From NCBI GenBank assembly GCA_965369605.1, contig CBDURE010000018.1, forward strand, positions 1-39,780: a stretch of DNA of 39,780 nucleotides, written 5' to 3'. Origin of the DNA: JAGGVT01 sp965369605 (lineage in GTDB: Bacteria > JAJVIF01 > JAGGVT01). The notes beneath the pieces are model-generated. The model did no database searches, was not told where the DNA came from, and saw only the letters and a program-made list of their open reading frames with translations. Made by a program: the position numbers and the translations under genes. Positions 8,251-17,900 of this stretch are shown piece after piece; the stretch's first letter is position 1; each line of letters opens with the position of its first letter.

Positions 8251-11076
8251 TTACCAGAGTTTAACAATAAATAAATTGTGTGATGATGCCGTGGCATAGG
8301 CATAATTATCCTGGACAGTAATATGCAATATTTTATCTTCAAGTTCAATCTCATCGATGATTTGCATATTGCCTGGAGTTGATATGTCTATGATTTTAAG
8401 TGTATCATGCGAGACATAAGCATACTCACCAGAAATCGTAACATCTATAATCTTGCGCATGCTTATTGAGTCAACAACACAAGGATATTCTGGATAGGCG
8501 ATGTTTACCGACTTCAAACCGGAATTAAGATCGGCAACATAAGCATAATCCCCCAGCACATCCACACCGATAGCATCATTCAAAGACAGAAACCCAGCGA
8601 TAACCGAACTGTCAGGTGGATCGACATCGACAATATATAATCCTTCATACTTATCTGTAACGTAAGCATAGCCATTTGCAGCTGCTACATCATGAGAAAT
8701 TCCGATTCCCAGCACTGATTCAACTATATATGCATTTTCCGGATCTGCAATATCAATGATAGATAAACCACCGGAGACATAAAGGTAATTGCCATCGATA
8801 GCAACATCTCGAGCGTTGCTTTGTATTCCGATTGTATTGATAACATGCGCGTCTTCAACCGGATCAACATCAATAATTGAAAGACCAAGATCAAAAACCG
8901 CCAGATATGCATAACCGTCCTTTGCAATAACATCCAAGGCATAATCTGACAAAATTGTTTTAACAACAAAAGCATCTTCAGGTGTTGATATATCAAGGAT
9001 CTGTAATCCAAATGAACTGGCAAGATATAGATAATCCCCGTAAGAATATGCCGCATAAAGTTTTCCAATATTAACTATTTCGCCAGTGAATTCGGCTGAT
9101 TCCGGTGTAGATATATCAACGACTCTCAATCCCTCATCTGAGGTATAGAGCAGATAGTCGTCAATAAATATCATATCGGTTGATAGATAACTATCATTTT
9201 CTCTGACTGATAAAGATGAAATATATTCTGGATTTTCTCTATCTGCAATATTAAAAATAATCAAACCTGGTGATGCATTATAATATCTTTTTGCTGCAAG
9301 GTAGTATAGATAATCACCATGTGTTCCAATACTATTAATTGAAGAATATGAATAAGAGCCTTCAGGTAAGCCTTCAAAAGAATTTACAATGGATGCTTCC
9401 TCCGGTGGATCAACATCGATTACATGCAAAGTTCTATCCTGATAATCATTCACATAGGCATAACCATCGCTTATGCAGAATTTTCCTCTAAGAACTCTAT
9501 CCCATATAGATGTTATATAAGTTGCTTGCAATGGAGATTGATGCTCATAAATTTTTAAACGCCAATCGCCCAAAATATAAAGATATCCATCGACAACATC
9601 AAAATCCTCCGCGTTGCTTTTTAATTCGGACATGACACAGGCAGAGGTGGGAGTTTCAATATCAATAAGTTTGATTCCTCCCGAATGCATGGCATAGAGA
9701 TAATTATCAAATACTTTTAATTTCGTAATTTTCCTGTCCATCGGTACGGTTGTAACTACTGAGGGTGCAAGCGGATTGCTAATGTCCAAGACCTCAAGCA
9801 ACCATTCAGTATAGGAAACCTGAGATATCAAATAGAGATAATCACCGCCCGTTTCGATCGCAATTGGTTCGTTGTATGTGTCAACTTCTGAAACAAACCG
9901 AGGATTTTCAATATTTGAAATATTATATATCAGCAGTACATTTGCACTCGAAGAATTGTATTTGTCCCCAATAACAATTGCGTAATCATCAAATAGAGTG
10001 ATGTCACCATGATAGTATGCAATAAAATCAGGAGTAACATCCTCCAGATTGAACATACCGGAATGAGCTACAGATGCCTCAGCCAGATTGTAGGCTCGAA
10101 TCCCTGTATCCACATCCCATGATGAAACCAACACAGGATAATCTCCTTCTGGTGCAAGTAAATCATTTGAGATAGTTCCGGTGTATTTGTAATCGAATGT
10201 GTCAACCTGTTCATCGAAATCGAGATTTACTATATCCTCAAACAGGTCAGGCGCTTCAATGGAAATACCGCCAATCGTTGATTCGCCCTGCCAGTCGCTG
10301 ATTACCGCATCAACTGACGCACTGCCGCCTTCATCATTCATGCCATCGCCGATTAATAAATCAATCTGGAACGGTTCCTCCACGTTGTCAATATATGGAT
10401 AAGGTTCATCGGGATAGTTTGTTGAGATATCGACAACGAGTTCGAAAGTTAAAGCGCCGCCAAAACCGTCAATGTCCATTTCCCATCGTTTTGTTTGATC
10501 TTGCGGATTAATTGATGACCACTGGCGATATGGTTGTTCCTTAAAATAGGCGATAAACGGATTCGCGTTTCCCGGGATCGAGAGATTATTCCATATTTTG
10601 GTGTAGCCGTCAGGTTCGAGTAAAACACAATTGTTTGCATGAAAATCAAGTGTGGGAAAATGCACACTGACACCACTACGCGCGGGGAGTATTGCGACTA
10701 CTCGCGGGTCGAATACATCAATCCCGCTAACCGGCAATGGATGGCTCAGCTTGATATCCGCCCAGAAATTTGGAGTGAATCCCCACTGTTCAATTGTGAG
10801 AACATCGGGATAATCCTGCGTGAGTTCATAATGAAACGAACCAGTTCGTTTAACTGGCGAGATTGAAAGAGTTTCCAAATCGGGATTAACTGTTACATTA
10901 TATGCTCCGATTATTTTCCTGCTTTCAGATTGAGCAAAGATTTGCTCAGGTGTATCTGAAATTATTTTCTCTGAACTATCCGGTTCAACCGGCGATTCCG
11001 CTTTCGAACAGGAAATCAGTGCAAAACCAAGAGAAATCAGAAGAAGAAAAATAATTACTGATTTGATTGCTTTCAT
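8251..11076 (-). CDS. LVIVD-repeat lipoprotein with shared N-terminal module
   Basis: A lipid-anchored exported protein of 941 residues. An in-frame ATG at 11109 exists, but the ATG at 11076 gives a normal signal (MKAIKSVIIFLLLISLGFAL) and lipobox LISC, with GGGA about ten bases upstream. Residues about 50-335 are the module shared with four other lipoproteins here: LEPDGYTKIW, then NPFIAYFKEQ, then EGGSASVDAVISDWQ, then APEGDYPVLVSS. From about 345 to the end are 14 LVIVD-type repeats of about 43 residues (for example LQILDISTPEDAFVV and LSIIDVDPVEDAHVI). Fourteen repeats fit two seven-bladed beta-propellers. Function is unknown; surface binding or scaffolding is likely. Divergent from the LRR gene. 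A TGATAAAAT extended -10 lies at 11125-11133. Confidence 0.85.
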   Translation of the reverse strand: MKAIKSVIIFLLLISLGFALISCSKAESPVEPDSSEKIISDTPEQIFAQSESRKIIGAYNVTVNPDLETLSISPVKRTGSFHYELTQDYPDVLTIEQWGFTPNFWADIKLSHPLPVSGIDVFDPRVVAILPARSGVSVHFPTLDFHANNCVLLEPDGYTKIWNNLSIPGNANPFIAYFKEQPYRQWSSINPQDQTKRWEMDIDGFGGALTFELVVDISTNYPDEPYPYIDNVEEPFQIDLLIGDGMNDEGGSASVDAVISDWQGESTIGGISIEAPDLFEDIVNLDFDEQVDTFDYKYTGTISNDLLAPEGDYPVLVSSWDVDTGIRAYNLAEASVAHSGMFNLEDVTPDFIAYYHGDITLFDDYAIVIGDKYNSSSANVLLIYNISNIENPRFVSEVDTYNEPIAIETGGDYLYLISQVSYTEWLLEVLDISNPLAPSVVTTVPMDRKITKLKVFDNYLYAMHSGGIKLIDIETPTSACVMSELKSNAEDFDVVDGYLYILGDWRLKIYEHQSPLQATYITSIWDRVLRGKFCISDGYAYVNDYQDRTLHVIDVDPPEEASIVNSFEGLPEGSYSYSSINSIGTHGDYLYYLAAKRYYNASPGLIIFNIADRENPEYISSLSVRENDSYLSTDMIFIDDYLLYTSDEGLRVVDISTPESAEFTGEIVNIGKLYAAYSYGDYLYLASSFGLQILDISTPEDAFVVKTILSDYALDVIAKDGYAYLAVFDLGLSIIDVDPVEDAHVINTIGIQSNARDVAIDGNYLYVSGGLSIIDIADPENAYIVESVLGIGISHDVAAANGYAYVTDKYEGLYIVDVDPPDSSVIAGFLSLNDAIGVDVLGDYAYVADLNSGLKSVNIAYPEYPCVVDSISMRKIIDVTISGEYAYVSHDTLKIIDISTPGNMQIIDEIELEDKILHITVQDNYAYATASSHNLFIVKLW

Positions 11077-11124
11077 CGTTATCATATCCCGCGCAACTTT
11101 GATTTGCAAAACAGTGATATATCT

Positions 11125-11133
11125 ATTTTATCA
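11125..11133 (-). promoter_or_regulatory. Extended -10 (TGATAAAAT) upstream of LVIVD lipoprotein
   Basis: The minus strand reads TGA then TAAAAT about 50 bases before the chosen start, with no good -35. The same TGATAAAAT word precedes the CoA-disulfide reductase gene at 28493-28501. Confidence 0.4.
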
Positions 11134-11304
11134 CATAATCGCTGAAGTGGATTTAATTATGGAACTTATCACGCTTTTTTCAGTCTAACCGCAGGAGCGT
11201 TTAGTGAAAATATTTTTCATTAAAATCGCAAAGCTGTTTTATACTATCAGTGTCTAATGGTTTGTGTAGTTGTGAAATTCAAACTAAAACTTAGGAGAAC
11301 GATC

Positions 11305-14300
11305 ATGCATGCACCGCTGAGAACAATCATTGCAAAATCTGTTTGGGCATTAATCATTGTGATTTCAATATCACTACTTTCACCCTCTTTAGGGCACACA
11401 GACACGCAGCAGGATAAACTTATTGCCGACCAATGGCTGGAAATGGCAATAAGAGAGGCGATTGAGAAACCATCCGGCGATCTGACACTTTCTGACTTAT
11501 CCGGCGTTACTGAATTAAATAACCAATTCTTTCTAGTAGAAAACCTTGACGGAATCCAGTATTGCGAAAATCTTGTGGTACTGGAGCTTGGCAGATGCAA
11601 TGCTCTTAAGAGTATTGAACCGCTCGCGGGATTGAAAAAGCTCGAATTCCTTTCCCTGTCCGGCGATAATCTTGAAACTACTGATGTTCTTCGCCAACTT
11701 GGGAGTTTAAAGGAACTTGAAACAGATATGCCTGCTGGCTCAAAACTAATAACATCTGAACTTGGCAACATTGAAAAACTCACCATTAATGAATCATATA
11801 TCAACCGGAAAAAGACGTATGGTACGGATTTTATAAGCAATCTTCATGGATTGAAAGAGCTTGTTTTACCGTTGAAAGAAATAAAAAGCGTTGATTTCCT
11901 GCATGATCTTCCCAATCTTGAAAAATTTGGTTTCGATGGTCATTTCTATGCAGATGATAAAAAACCTGAGTTTTCTCTGAACTCGGTCTTTTCGTGCAGG
12001 AAACTTAAATCGCTGAATTTAAATGGCTTTGGAATCAATGATATAAGCAGGATTGCTGAACTGACCGAAATTGAGGAACTTAATCTGGGAGGAAACGAGA
12101 TTGATGATTATTCCCCTCTTTATAAACTCCACAAACTGAGAAGGCTTGACATTTCTGGTAACGGACTGGCAGATATTTCATTTCTTGAAAATCTGCCAAA
12201 TCTTACATATCTGGATTTAGGCGGGAATAACTGCCTGTCCGATGAGAACCTTAAACCGATTTCTCATCTTGTTAATCTCGAAGAACTCAAAATGACAACA
12301 ATGTGCAGTTTGCATGACCTTGCCCCGATAGGCAAACTCACGAAACTCAAAAGGCTGGATCTTACAGGTAATGTTCATCGCGATATAAGCCCTCTTTCGA
12401 CGCTGGTTAATCTTGAGGAGCTTAATCTGACTCGTTCTCCAGTAACCGATATAAGCGCGCTTTCATCAATGGTTAAAATGAAAATCCTGCACTTGCAGGG
12501 ACATGGGACATATGATATCAGCGCGTTGTCGCGCATGACTGAAATGAGAATGCTGAGTCTTGGTGGAGGTAAAATAATCGATTTAAGTCCGCTGGCAGGA
12601 ATGACGAAACTTGAATTGTTGCGAATTGATTCGAATCCAATACGCGATATAACCCCTCTTGCAAATTTAACAAACCTCAAGGAATTTTCAATAAAACACT
12701 GCCAGATAGAGGATGTTTCACCGCTGTCTAAACTGGTTAATCTTGAAACTCTCGGCATCTCTAATGCTCGTGTAAAGGATATCAACAGCCTGTCCGGGTT
12801 GACGAAACTCAAAACATTAAGAATGAACAACAACATGATTTCGAATGTTGATTCACTTTCTAGAATGAAAAGTCTTGAAACCGTTACGCTGACAAGCAAC
12901 AGAATTGAAAAACTGCCGTCGCTTGACGGACATCCGAACCTTCGGACAATACATTTATCTTCCAATCTTATTCATGATTTCAGCGCGCTTACCAATATTC
13001 CAAAATTGAGTTGGGTCAGACTTGATAATAATTATATTGAGAATATTGATGCCATTTCCGGAATGCAACATGTTGCTCACATTAGCTTTAATGATAATCG
13101 AATAACAAAACTGATACCGATTAATAACCGTGATGAGTTCTTCAGGCTTAATGTAAGAAACAACAGTATTACAGACCTTTCTCCACTTTTAAAAAGCGGG
13201 CATCTGGAGAAGTTCATCGTTGATGTTGTCGATAATCCTTTAACCAAAAGAGCAGTTATCAATCAGATACCTGATTTGGAAAAACGCAATATCAAGATTT
13301 GGTACAACAAATGTGATGACGAAGGTAATCGTATTGCAAATGCCAGGACGAAGGACAAGCCTGTTATTGAGCCAACAGTAATGGATTACGCCAGATTGAA
13401 ATCGTTCAATACAAAACAACTCAAAGGAAAACCAATTCCGATTGACAAACTTCACTATTGTGTCAATCTTGAGGAGCTTGAGATTAGCTGCCGTCAGATT
13501 GATGACCTCGGACATCTGGCGAAACTGCCAAACTTGAAAAAACTGAAGTTGATGTATTTCGGCGATAAATTCAACGATTTAAGTGTGTTGAATTCGCTGC
13601 CTAAACTTGAAGACCTCACTCTGAGCGGTGATTGCCGAGTATGCGGTATTGGCAGCATTACCTCGCTGACTAATTTGAAATCTCTTTATTTGAATAATCT
13701 GGAAGTAGCTGATCTCAGCCCACTTGGCAAACTATCAAATCTTGAATATCTGCAGTTAAAGGGAAATCAGATTGTTGATATCACGCCTGTCGCGAAATTG
13801 CAGGGGCTTGTTTCGCTGAATATCGACAACACATCTGTTCGGGATATAAGCATGTTGTCCGAAATGACTAATCTGAAAATGCTGGCGTTATTTATGAATC
13901 CTATTGAGGATATAACGCCATTGGCAAAACTGGATAATCTTGAAATACTGAATTTATACCACAATGAGATTAACGACATCTCTCCACTCGATGGGCTGAA
14001 TAACATAAAAGAATTGAAAATCAGCAGGAATTGTCTGAATGATATAAGCCCTGTTGCGTCACTGGAGAATATCGAGGACCTTGATCTTTCGTGGAATAAC
14101 ATAACGGACATCAGTCCGCTTGCAGGTTTAAATACACTTAAAATCCTGAATCTAAGAAGCATAAAAACAGGCGATATTACAGCTCTTGCCGAATTAACAA
14201 ATCTGGAGGAACTGACATTACCGAATAACCGTATAGATGACATCTCGGCGCTGGCTAAGTTATCGAAACTGAAATCGCTGAATATCGGCAATAACAAAAT

Positions 14301-14637
14301 AGATGACATTACAGTATTGGGGAACTTATTATATCTGGAACAAGTGACGCTTTCCGCAAATAGTATTACAGAGTTACACTCTCTTGTTGGGAATAAAAAC
14401 CTTGTGAAATTAAGAGTATCGCAAAATGAAATCAGTGAACTGGCTCCAATAATCCAGTTGCAGAAGTTAGAATATCTTGACCTGGGCAAAAATAATATCA
14501 CGGATATTTATTACATTCTTCAACTCGACAATCTTGAGGAGGTTTATTTAAGCGGTAATCCATTGAGTGAGAAATCTATAAAAACGTATATACCAATGCT
14601 TGTTGAAAGGGGAGTAAAAGTTAAGTATGATCAATAA
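11305..14637 (+). CDS. Exported double-array leucine-rich-repeat protein
   Basis: A 1110-residue internalin-type (SDS22-like, 22-residue) LRR protein. The track starts at 11257, but AGGAG at 11293-11297 points to the ATG at 11305, which yields a Sec signal (hydrophobic SVWALIIVISISLLSP, then GHTDTQ). After the N-terminal entry segment (WLEMAIREAIEKPSGDLTLSDL), a first LRR array runs to about 13230 and ends in a cap NPLTKRAVINQIPDLEKRN. A linker (EPTVMDYARLKSF) leads into a second array ending at the C-terminus with a matching cap NPLSEKSIKTYIPMLVERG. Each array is therefore a complete solenoid. Repeats follow LxxLxxLxLxxNxIxDISPLxxL. There is no anchor motif, so it is periplasmic or secreted. 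The role is probably protein binding. The WG gene begins 39 bases downstream, probably in the same operon. Confidence 0.92.
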   Translation: MHAPLRTIIAKSVWALIIVISISLLSPSLGHTDTQQDKLIADQWLEMAIREAIEKPSGDLTLSDLSGVTELNNQFFLVENLDGIQYCENLVVLELGRCNALKSIEPLAGLKKLEFLSLSGDNLETTDVLRQLGSLKELETDMPAGSKLITSELGNIEKLTINESYINRKKTYGTDFISNLHGLKELVLPLKEIKSVDFLHDLPNLEKFGFDGHFYADDKKPEFSLNSVFSCRKLKSLNLNGFGINDISRIAELTEIEELNLGGNEIDDYSPLYKLHKLRRLDISGNGLADISFLENLPNLTYLDLGGNNCLSDENLKPISHLVNLEELKMTTMCSLHDLAPIGKLTKLKRLDLTGNVHRDISPLSTLVNLEELNLTRSPVTDISALSSMVKMKILHLQGHGTYDISALSRMTEMRMLSLGGGKIIDLSPLAGMTKLELLRIDSNPIRDITPLANLTNLKEFSIKHCQIEDVSPLSKLVNLETLGISNARVKDINSLSGLTKLKTLRMNNNMISNVDSLSRMKSLETVTLTSNRIEKLPSLDGHPNLRTIHLSSNLIHDFSALTNIPKLSWVRLDNNYIENIDAISGMQHVAHISFNDNRITKLIPINNRDEFFRLNVRNNSITDLSPLLKSGHLEKFIVDVVDNPLTKRAVINQIPDLEKRNIKIWYNKCDDEGNRIANARTKDKPVIEPTVMDYARLKSFNTKQLKGKPIPIDKLHYCVNLEELEISCRQIDDLGHLAKLPNLKKLKLMYFGDKFNDLSVLNSLPKLEDLTLSGDCRVCGIGSITSLTNLKSLYLNNLEVADLSPLGKLSNLEYLQLKGNQIVDITPVAKLQGLVSLNIDNTSVRDISMLSEMTNLKMLALFMNPIEDITPLAKLDNLEILNLYHNEINDISPLDGLNNIKELKISRNCLNDISPVASLENIEDLDLSWNNITDISPLAGLNTLKILNLRSIKTGDITALAELTNLEELTLPNNRIDDISALAKLSKLKSLNIGNNKIDDITVLGNLLYLEQVTLSANSITELHSLVGNKNLVKLRVSQNEISELAPIIQLQKLEYLDLGKNNITDIYYILQLDNLEEVYLSGNPLSEKSIKTYIPMLVERGVKVKYDQ

Positions 14638-14676
14638 TTACACACTTGCAAATATATGCCCCTGGAGGAGCAGGCC

Positions 14677-15852
14677 ATGAGCGATTTTGCTTTCAATGTC
14701 GGCAACGAGGAAAAAGAAACAACAAAACTGTTCCCTGTTAAAAAGAAGGGTAAATACGGTTACATCAATTCTGCCGGGGATATTGTAATCGAGCCTAAAT
14801 TCGATAAAGCCGAAGTGTTCTCTGAGAATCTGGCGAGAGTTGTTGTTCCACCTCCACCATCAGTGAAAACCATTACAAAAGAAACAAAGTCCGCATGGGG
14901 ATTGTTCCTGGATAGTTTCTCAAGAATAAAAGCAAGCGCGGCAGTGGAAAAAAGGGACAGGCAGTATGGTTTTATCGACAGCGCGGGATGGTTTGCAGTC
15001 GATCCCAAATTCGATACCGCAAGGGACTTTTCAGATGGCCTTGCCTGTGTGAGGGTTGGCGATGAATTTACCGGCAAGTGGGGTTATATCAATAAATCGG
15101 GCAGGATGGCCATTGAAACCAAATATAAAAAGGCGATGCCGTTTTCCGAGGGTCTTGCTGAGGTTAAGCTGACCTTCAATAGCGGGTTTATTAACAAAAG
15201 AGGCGAAATGGTGATTGAACCTGTTTTTGATGAGGCGTACGCTTTCTCCGAAAGCCTCGCGTTGGTCAGGAAAGGGCAAAGGCAGGATGGTCGATATGGT
15301 TTTATTAATAAAGCAGGAGACTTTGTTATTGAGCCAAAGTTAATAAGAGCAATGCCATTTTCCGAGGGTCTTGCTCCTGTTTGTTTTAGTGAATTGAAAG
15401 GAGCCATGTGGGGATATATAGATAAAAAGGGGAATACTGTAATAGAGCCTCGATTTGCAAATGCGGGGAGATTCATAAATGGTCTTGCGCAGGTTGCTGT
15501 TGACACGTCAAAAAAGGAATTTAATATTATGCATGCAAACCGTCAGTTGCCGTTACTCTGGGGTTATATAGATAAAACCGGCAGTTTTGTTATTCAACCG
15601 CAGTTTATTAATGCAATGGCATTCTCAGAGGGACTTGCACGCGCGAAGCTGCCTGTTAAACCAACAGAGTTTCGAGATCCTGTTGTTAAATCAGGCAAGT
15701 ATGGTTATATCGAAAAGACAGGCGGTTTCAGAATAAAACCGAAGTTCGATAACGCATGGGATTTCACATCAGGACTGGCGAAAGTGATGGTCGATAACAA
15801 AATTGGCTACATAGACAAATCCGGCAACTATATCTGGGAGCCGACTAATTAG
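14677..15852 (+). CDS. WG-repeat protein without signal peptide
   Basis: A 391-residue protein made almost wholly of WG (KWG-type) repeats: eight complete units of the form GYI[ND]K[ST]G..[VI]IEP.F..A..FSEGLA.V plus a terminal half-unit ending KSGNYIWEPTN. An ATG at 14656 is in frame, but GGAGGAG at 14664-14670 sits six bases before the ATG at 14677, so I use that. The N-terminus (MSDFAFNVGNEEKETTKL) is hydrophilic, so this member appears cytoplasmic, unlike the WG proteins at 17901 and 19191. WG repeats are short beta units of unknown biochemical role. A segment of about 40 residues between repeats 1 and 2 (SAWGLFLDSFSRIKASAAVE) is non-repeat. It follows the LRR gene closely and is probably cotranscribed. 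Confidence 0.9.
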   Translation: MSDFAFNVGNEEKETTKLFPVKKKGKYGYINSAGDIVIEPKFDKAEVFSENLARVVVPPPPSVKTITKETKSAWGLFLDSFSRIKASAAVEKRDRQYGFIDSAGWFAVDPKFDTARDFSDGLACVRVGDEFTGKWGYINKSGRMAIETKYKKAMPFSEGLAEVKLTFNSGFINKRGEMVIEPVFDEAYAFSESLALVRKGQRQDGRYGFINKAGDFVIEPKLIRAMPFSEGLAPVCFSELKGAMWGYIDKKGNTVIEPRFANAGRFINGLAQVAVDTSKKEFNIMHANRQLPLLWGYIDKTGSFVIQPQFINAMAFSEGLARAKLPVKPTEFRDPVVKSGKYGYIEKTGGFRIKPKFDNAWDFTSGLAKVMVDNKIGYIDKSGNYIWEPTN

Positions 15853-15872
15853 GTAAAAGTGAATCCCGCCCA

Positions 15873-15881
15873 TGCTATAAT
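15873..15881 (+). promoter_or_regulatory. Extended -10 promoter (TGCTATAAT) for lipoprotein at 15954
   Basis: TG-C-TATAAT lies about 72 bases before the start, immediately after the preceding WG gene. No -35 is evident, as is usual for extended -10 promoters. Confidence 0.5.
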
Positions 15882-15953
15882 TACACAGGGAACAACTTCG
15901 ACGCCCATTCGTCAAATAATGCTGTACCCAATAATCCCGGGAGGGAACCTGTT

Positions 15954-17669
15954 ATGCATGCACGAAATTACCTGTTACTCCTGCCGTTGATTTTAGCTTT
16001 GGGATGCTCATCATCGGCAGTGTCACCATCATTAGAAGAGAATCCAGCTCAAGTTGAGATAGGACATTCAATTTGGGGGCAGTGTGAAATTACGTTGAAT
16101 CCTGATGATTTGACGGCAGCTGTTGACTATGACCGCGATGCAGGCTGGCATTTTGATGTAACATCATTTTTCATCCCACCCGATTATTTTCAGCTTCTCG
16201 TTACCGGATATGACCAGGCAATGAGGATTTTCGATTTGAAACTCAGATTGCGCAATCCATCCGGGTACATCGGTCATGATGTCAAGGCGATAATCTCGAA
16301 TTATGATTTGAAAGAATTTATTGCGCCCGATGCATACAGCGATTTTCACGCGTCGCCCGGTGAGTTTAATCCATATTATGTTTTCGCGCTTGATGAACCC
16401 GACCATGCGTTTATTCCAGGCGCGATTCACGAAAGGGATTTTCAGGTGCATGTTCCAGTCGGCGCGACATACAACGCGACTGTTACAATCGATGCCAGCT
16501 GGCCCGGCGTTCAGGAGGAAATATGGGCGATGGATAATGTAATTATCTCAGGGCCACTCCAAAACGACGCGTATCACTTCATCGCGTTTACATGCCACGT
16601 TCGAGACCATCTGGAAAATATTGAATCAGTCTGGGTTGACCTGTCCCCACTGGGCGCGCCATCTCATGTTGCGATGGGCGATGACGGCGACCATTCGGAT
16701 TACCTCACAGGTGATGGCATTTACGGTCTTGGTGGAGTAATCACAAGCGCGGTTCCCGGTTTGTATGATATCTGGATCTACTCTAAAAGCGTGGATTCTA
16801 CACACCTTACAGCGCAGAAAATTACAATTGACGTTATAGAGCCGGTGCAGGAAACAACTCCTCTTTACATTGTCAGCATGATGCACGCCGAGGAGCAGTC
16901 GTTTTTCCTTGAAGAAGCGGTTTATCTGCAGTATGCGAATAACATTCGAAACTTGAAACAGGTTTTCAATAATCATGGCGCTAAAATCGCGCTCCAGCCG
17001 GACTGGACTTTCATTCAGGGAACCGTGAATTTCGACCCCTCCCTGTTCGCCGATTTTCAGGCTGATGGGCATGGCGTGGATGCTCACGCGCATGAATCGC
17101 ATTTTAATATCGCGGCTGTTCATAACATGCTGGATGATGCCGGTGTTGCGGGAACGATAATTGCGAACGGCGGATGGAATCAGATATGGAATCCGAATTT
17201 GACATGGGCGGCGTATCTGGCGCACTTCACGGATGATTTCGGCAATCAGATGTTCCTCGCGGCGAACGCCTACAAATGGCCTCCAACACAGGAGGTTGAC
17301 AGTTTGTTTACTCCAATTCGACCGAGTTTCCAGGATGACTGGATGGTGCATGATCCTGACAGTCCTATTGTGTATATCCCGGGAGCGCCGTTTAACAGCA
17401 AAGAGATTGCTAATAGTCCACATTTCCACCAGCTTATTCAGGATGCGGCTGATCATGCGATACGTGGAATAGTACCGGGAAAAATCAACTGCCTGTACTG
17501 GCATGACTCGGTGCATAATTACAGCGGCCCCAACGCGCAGAACCGAATTAATGACTGGGATGCAACTCTCGGAAGTTATTTCGATGCGAAAGTAGGCAGC
17601 GGTGAAATAGTCTGGGCGAATTTCAGCGATATGTATCAGGCGTATATCGACTGGGAAAATGATCAATAG
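15954..17669 (+). CDS. Lipoprotein with shared N-terminal module and deacetylase-like C-terminal domain
   Basis: A 571-residue lipoprotein: signal MHARNYLLLLPLILALGCSS with lipobox LALGC, and Shine-Dalgarno GGGAGGG (15939-15945) eight bases before the ATG. Residues about 40-290 are a divergent copy of the shared module (IAPDAYSDFH, then NPYYVFALDEPDHAF, then a later PGLYDIWIYS strand). The C-terminal half, from YIVSMMHAEEQSFF, has a barrel-like layout with a histidine-rich GHGVDAHAHESHF and an acidic EVDSLFTPIRPSF. This resembles NodB/GH57-type polysaccharide deacetylase folds, but not closely enough to name an enzyme. A later HDSVHNYSGPNAQNR could supply further active-site residues. Its first ten bases (ATGCATGCAC) equal those of the LRR gene start. 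It likely acts on, or binds, carbohydrate at the cell surface. Confidence 0.82.
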   Translation: MHARNYLLLLPLILALGCSSSAVSPSLEENPAQVEIGHSIWGQCEITLNPDDLTAAVDYDRDAGWHFDVTSFFIPPDYFQLLVTGYDQAMRIFDLKLRLRNPSGYIGHDVKAIISNYDLKEFIAPDAYSDFHASPGEFNPYYVFALDEPDHAFIPGAIHERDFQVHVPVGATYNATVTIDASWPGVQEEIWAMDNVIISGPLQNDAYHFIAFTCHVRDHLENIESVWVDLSPLGAPSHVAMGDDGDHSDYLTGDGIYGLGGVITSAVPGLYDIWIYSKSVDSTHLTAQKITIDVIEPVQETTPLYIVSMMHAEEQSFFLEEAVYLQYANNIRNLKQVFNNHGAKIALQPDWTFIQGTVNFDPSLFADFQADGHGVDAHAHESHFNIAAVHNMLDDAGVAGTIIANGGWNQIWNPNLTWAAYLAHFTDDFGNQMFLAANAYKWPPTQEVDSLFTPIRPSFQDDWMVHDPDSPIVYIPGAPFNSKEIANSPHFHQLIQDAADHAIRGIVPGKINCLYWHDSVHNYSGPNAQNRINDWDATLGSYFDAKVGSGEIVWANFSDMYQAYIDWENDQ

Positions 17670-17685
17670 GTTAACTGGATTAAAG

Positions 17686-17787
17686 ACCTCTCCCCCAAGC
17701 CCCCTCTCCACCATGTAGAGAGGGGGAGCAGAAAATCGTTGTTCTTTCTCCCCTCTCCTGATGCGAGAGAGGAGTCGGGGGTGAGGT
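17686..17787. repeat. Long imperfect palindromic repeat (CCTCTCCCCC type)
   Basis: The left part (ACCTCTCCCCCAAGCCCCCT, then a CTCCACCATGTAGAG hairpin) and the right part (GAGAGGAGTCGGGGGTGAGG) are imperfect reverse complements enclosing about 40 bases. It lies between the stop at 17669 and the promoter at 17839. It looks like a MITE/REP-type element and may also end transcription of the upstream gene. Confidence 0.65.
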
Positions 17788-17838
17788 TCTTATTACTACC
17801 ATTTCATTTGTTAAATGCCTCAATTCTAAATTAATCAG

Positions 17839-17847
17839 TGATATAAT
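17839..17847 (+). promoter_or_regulatory. Extended -10 promoter (TGATATAAT) for WG-repeat gene
   Basis: TG-A-TATAAT lies 54 bases before the ATG at 17901. There is no good -35. The leader is about 45 bases with a GAGGTG Shine-Dalgarno. Confidence 0.55.
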
Positions 17848-17900
17848 CATAGTGTGATTAAAAACGATTTAATTGCATTGTTCCCGTCGAGGTGAATTAT

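Noticed and set aside
10080..10110. tRNA-like T-arm word (GGCTCGAATCCC)
   Set aside because: Lies within a conserved coding region and no cloverleaf can be drawn around it.
13767..14501. 244-residue minus-strand ORF rich in Ser and Phe
   Set aside because: Shadow of the LRR repeats on the other strand.
16626..17714. 362-residue minus-strand ORF
   Set aside because: Antisense to the lipoprotein at 15954; arginine-rich low-quality translation with no family signal.
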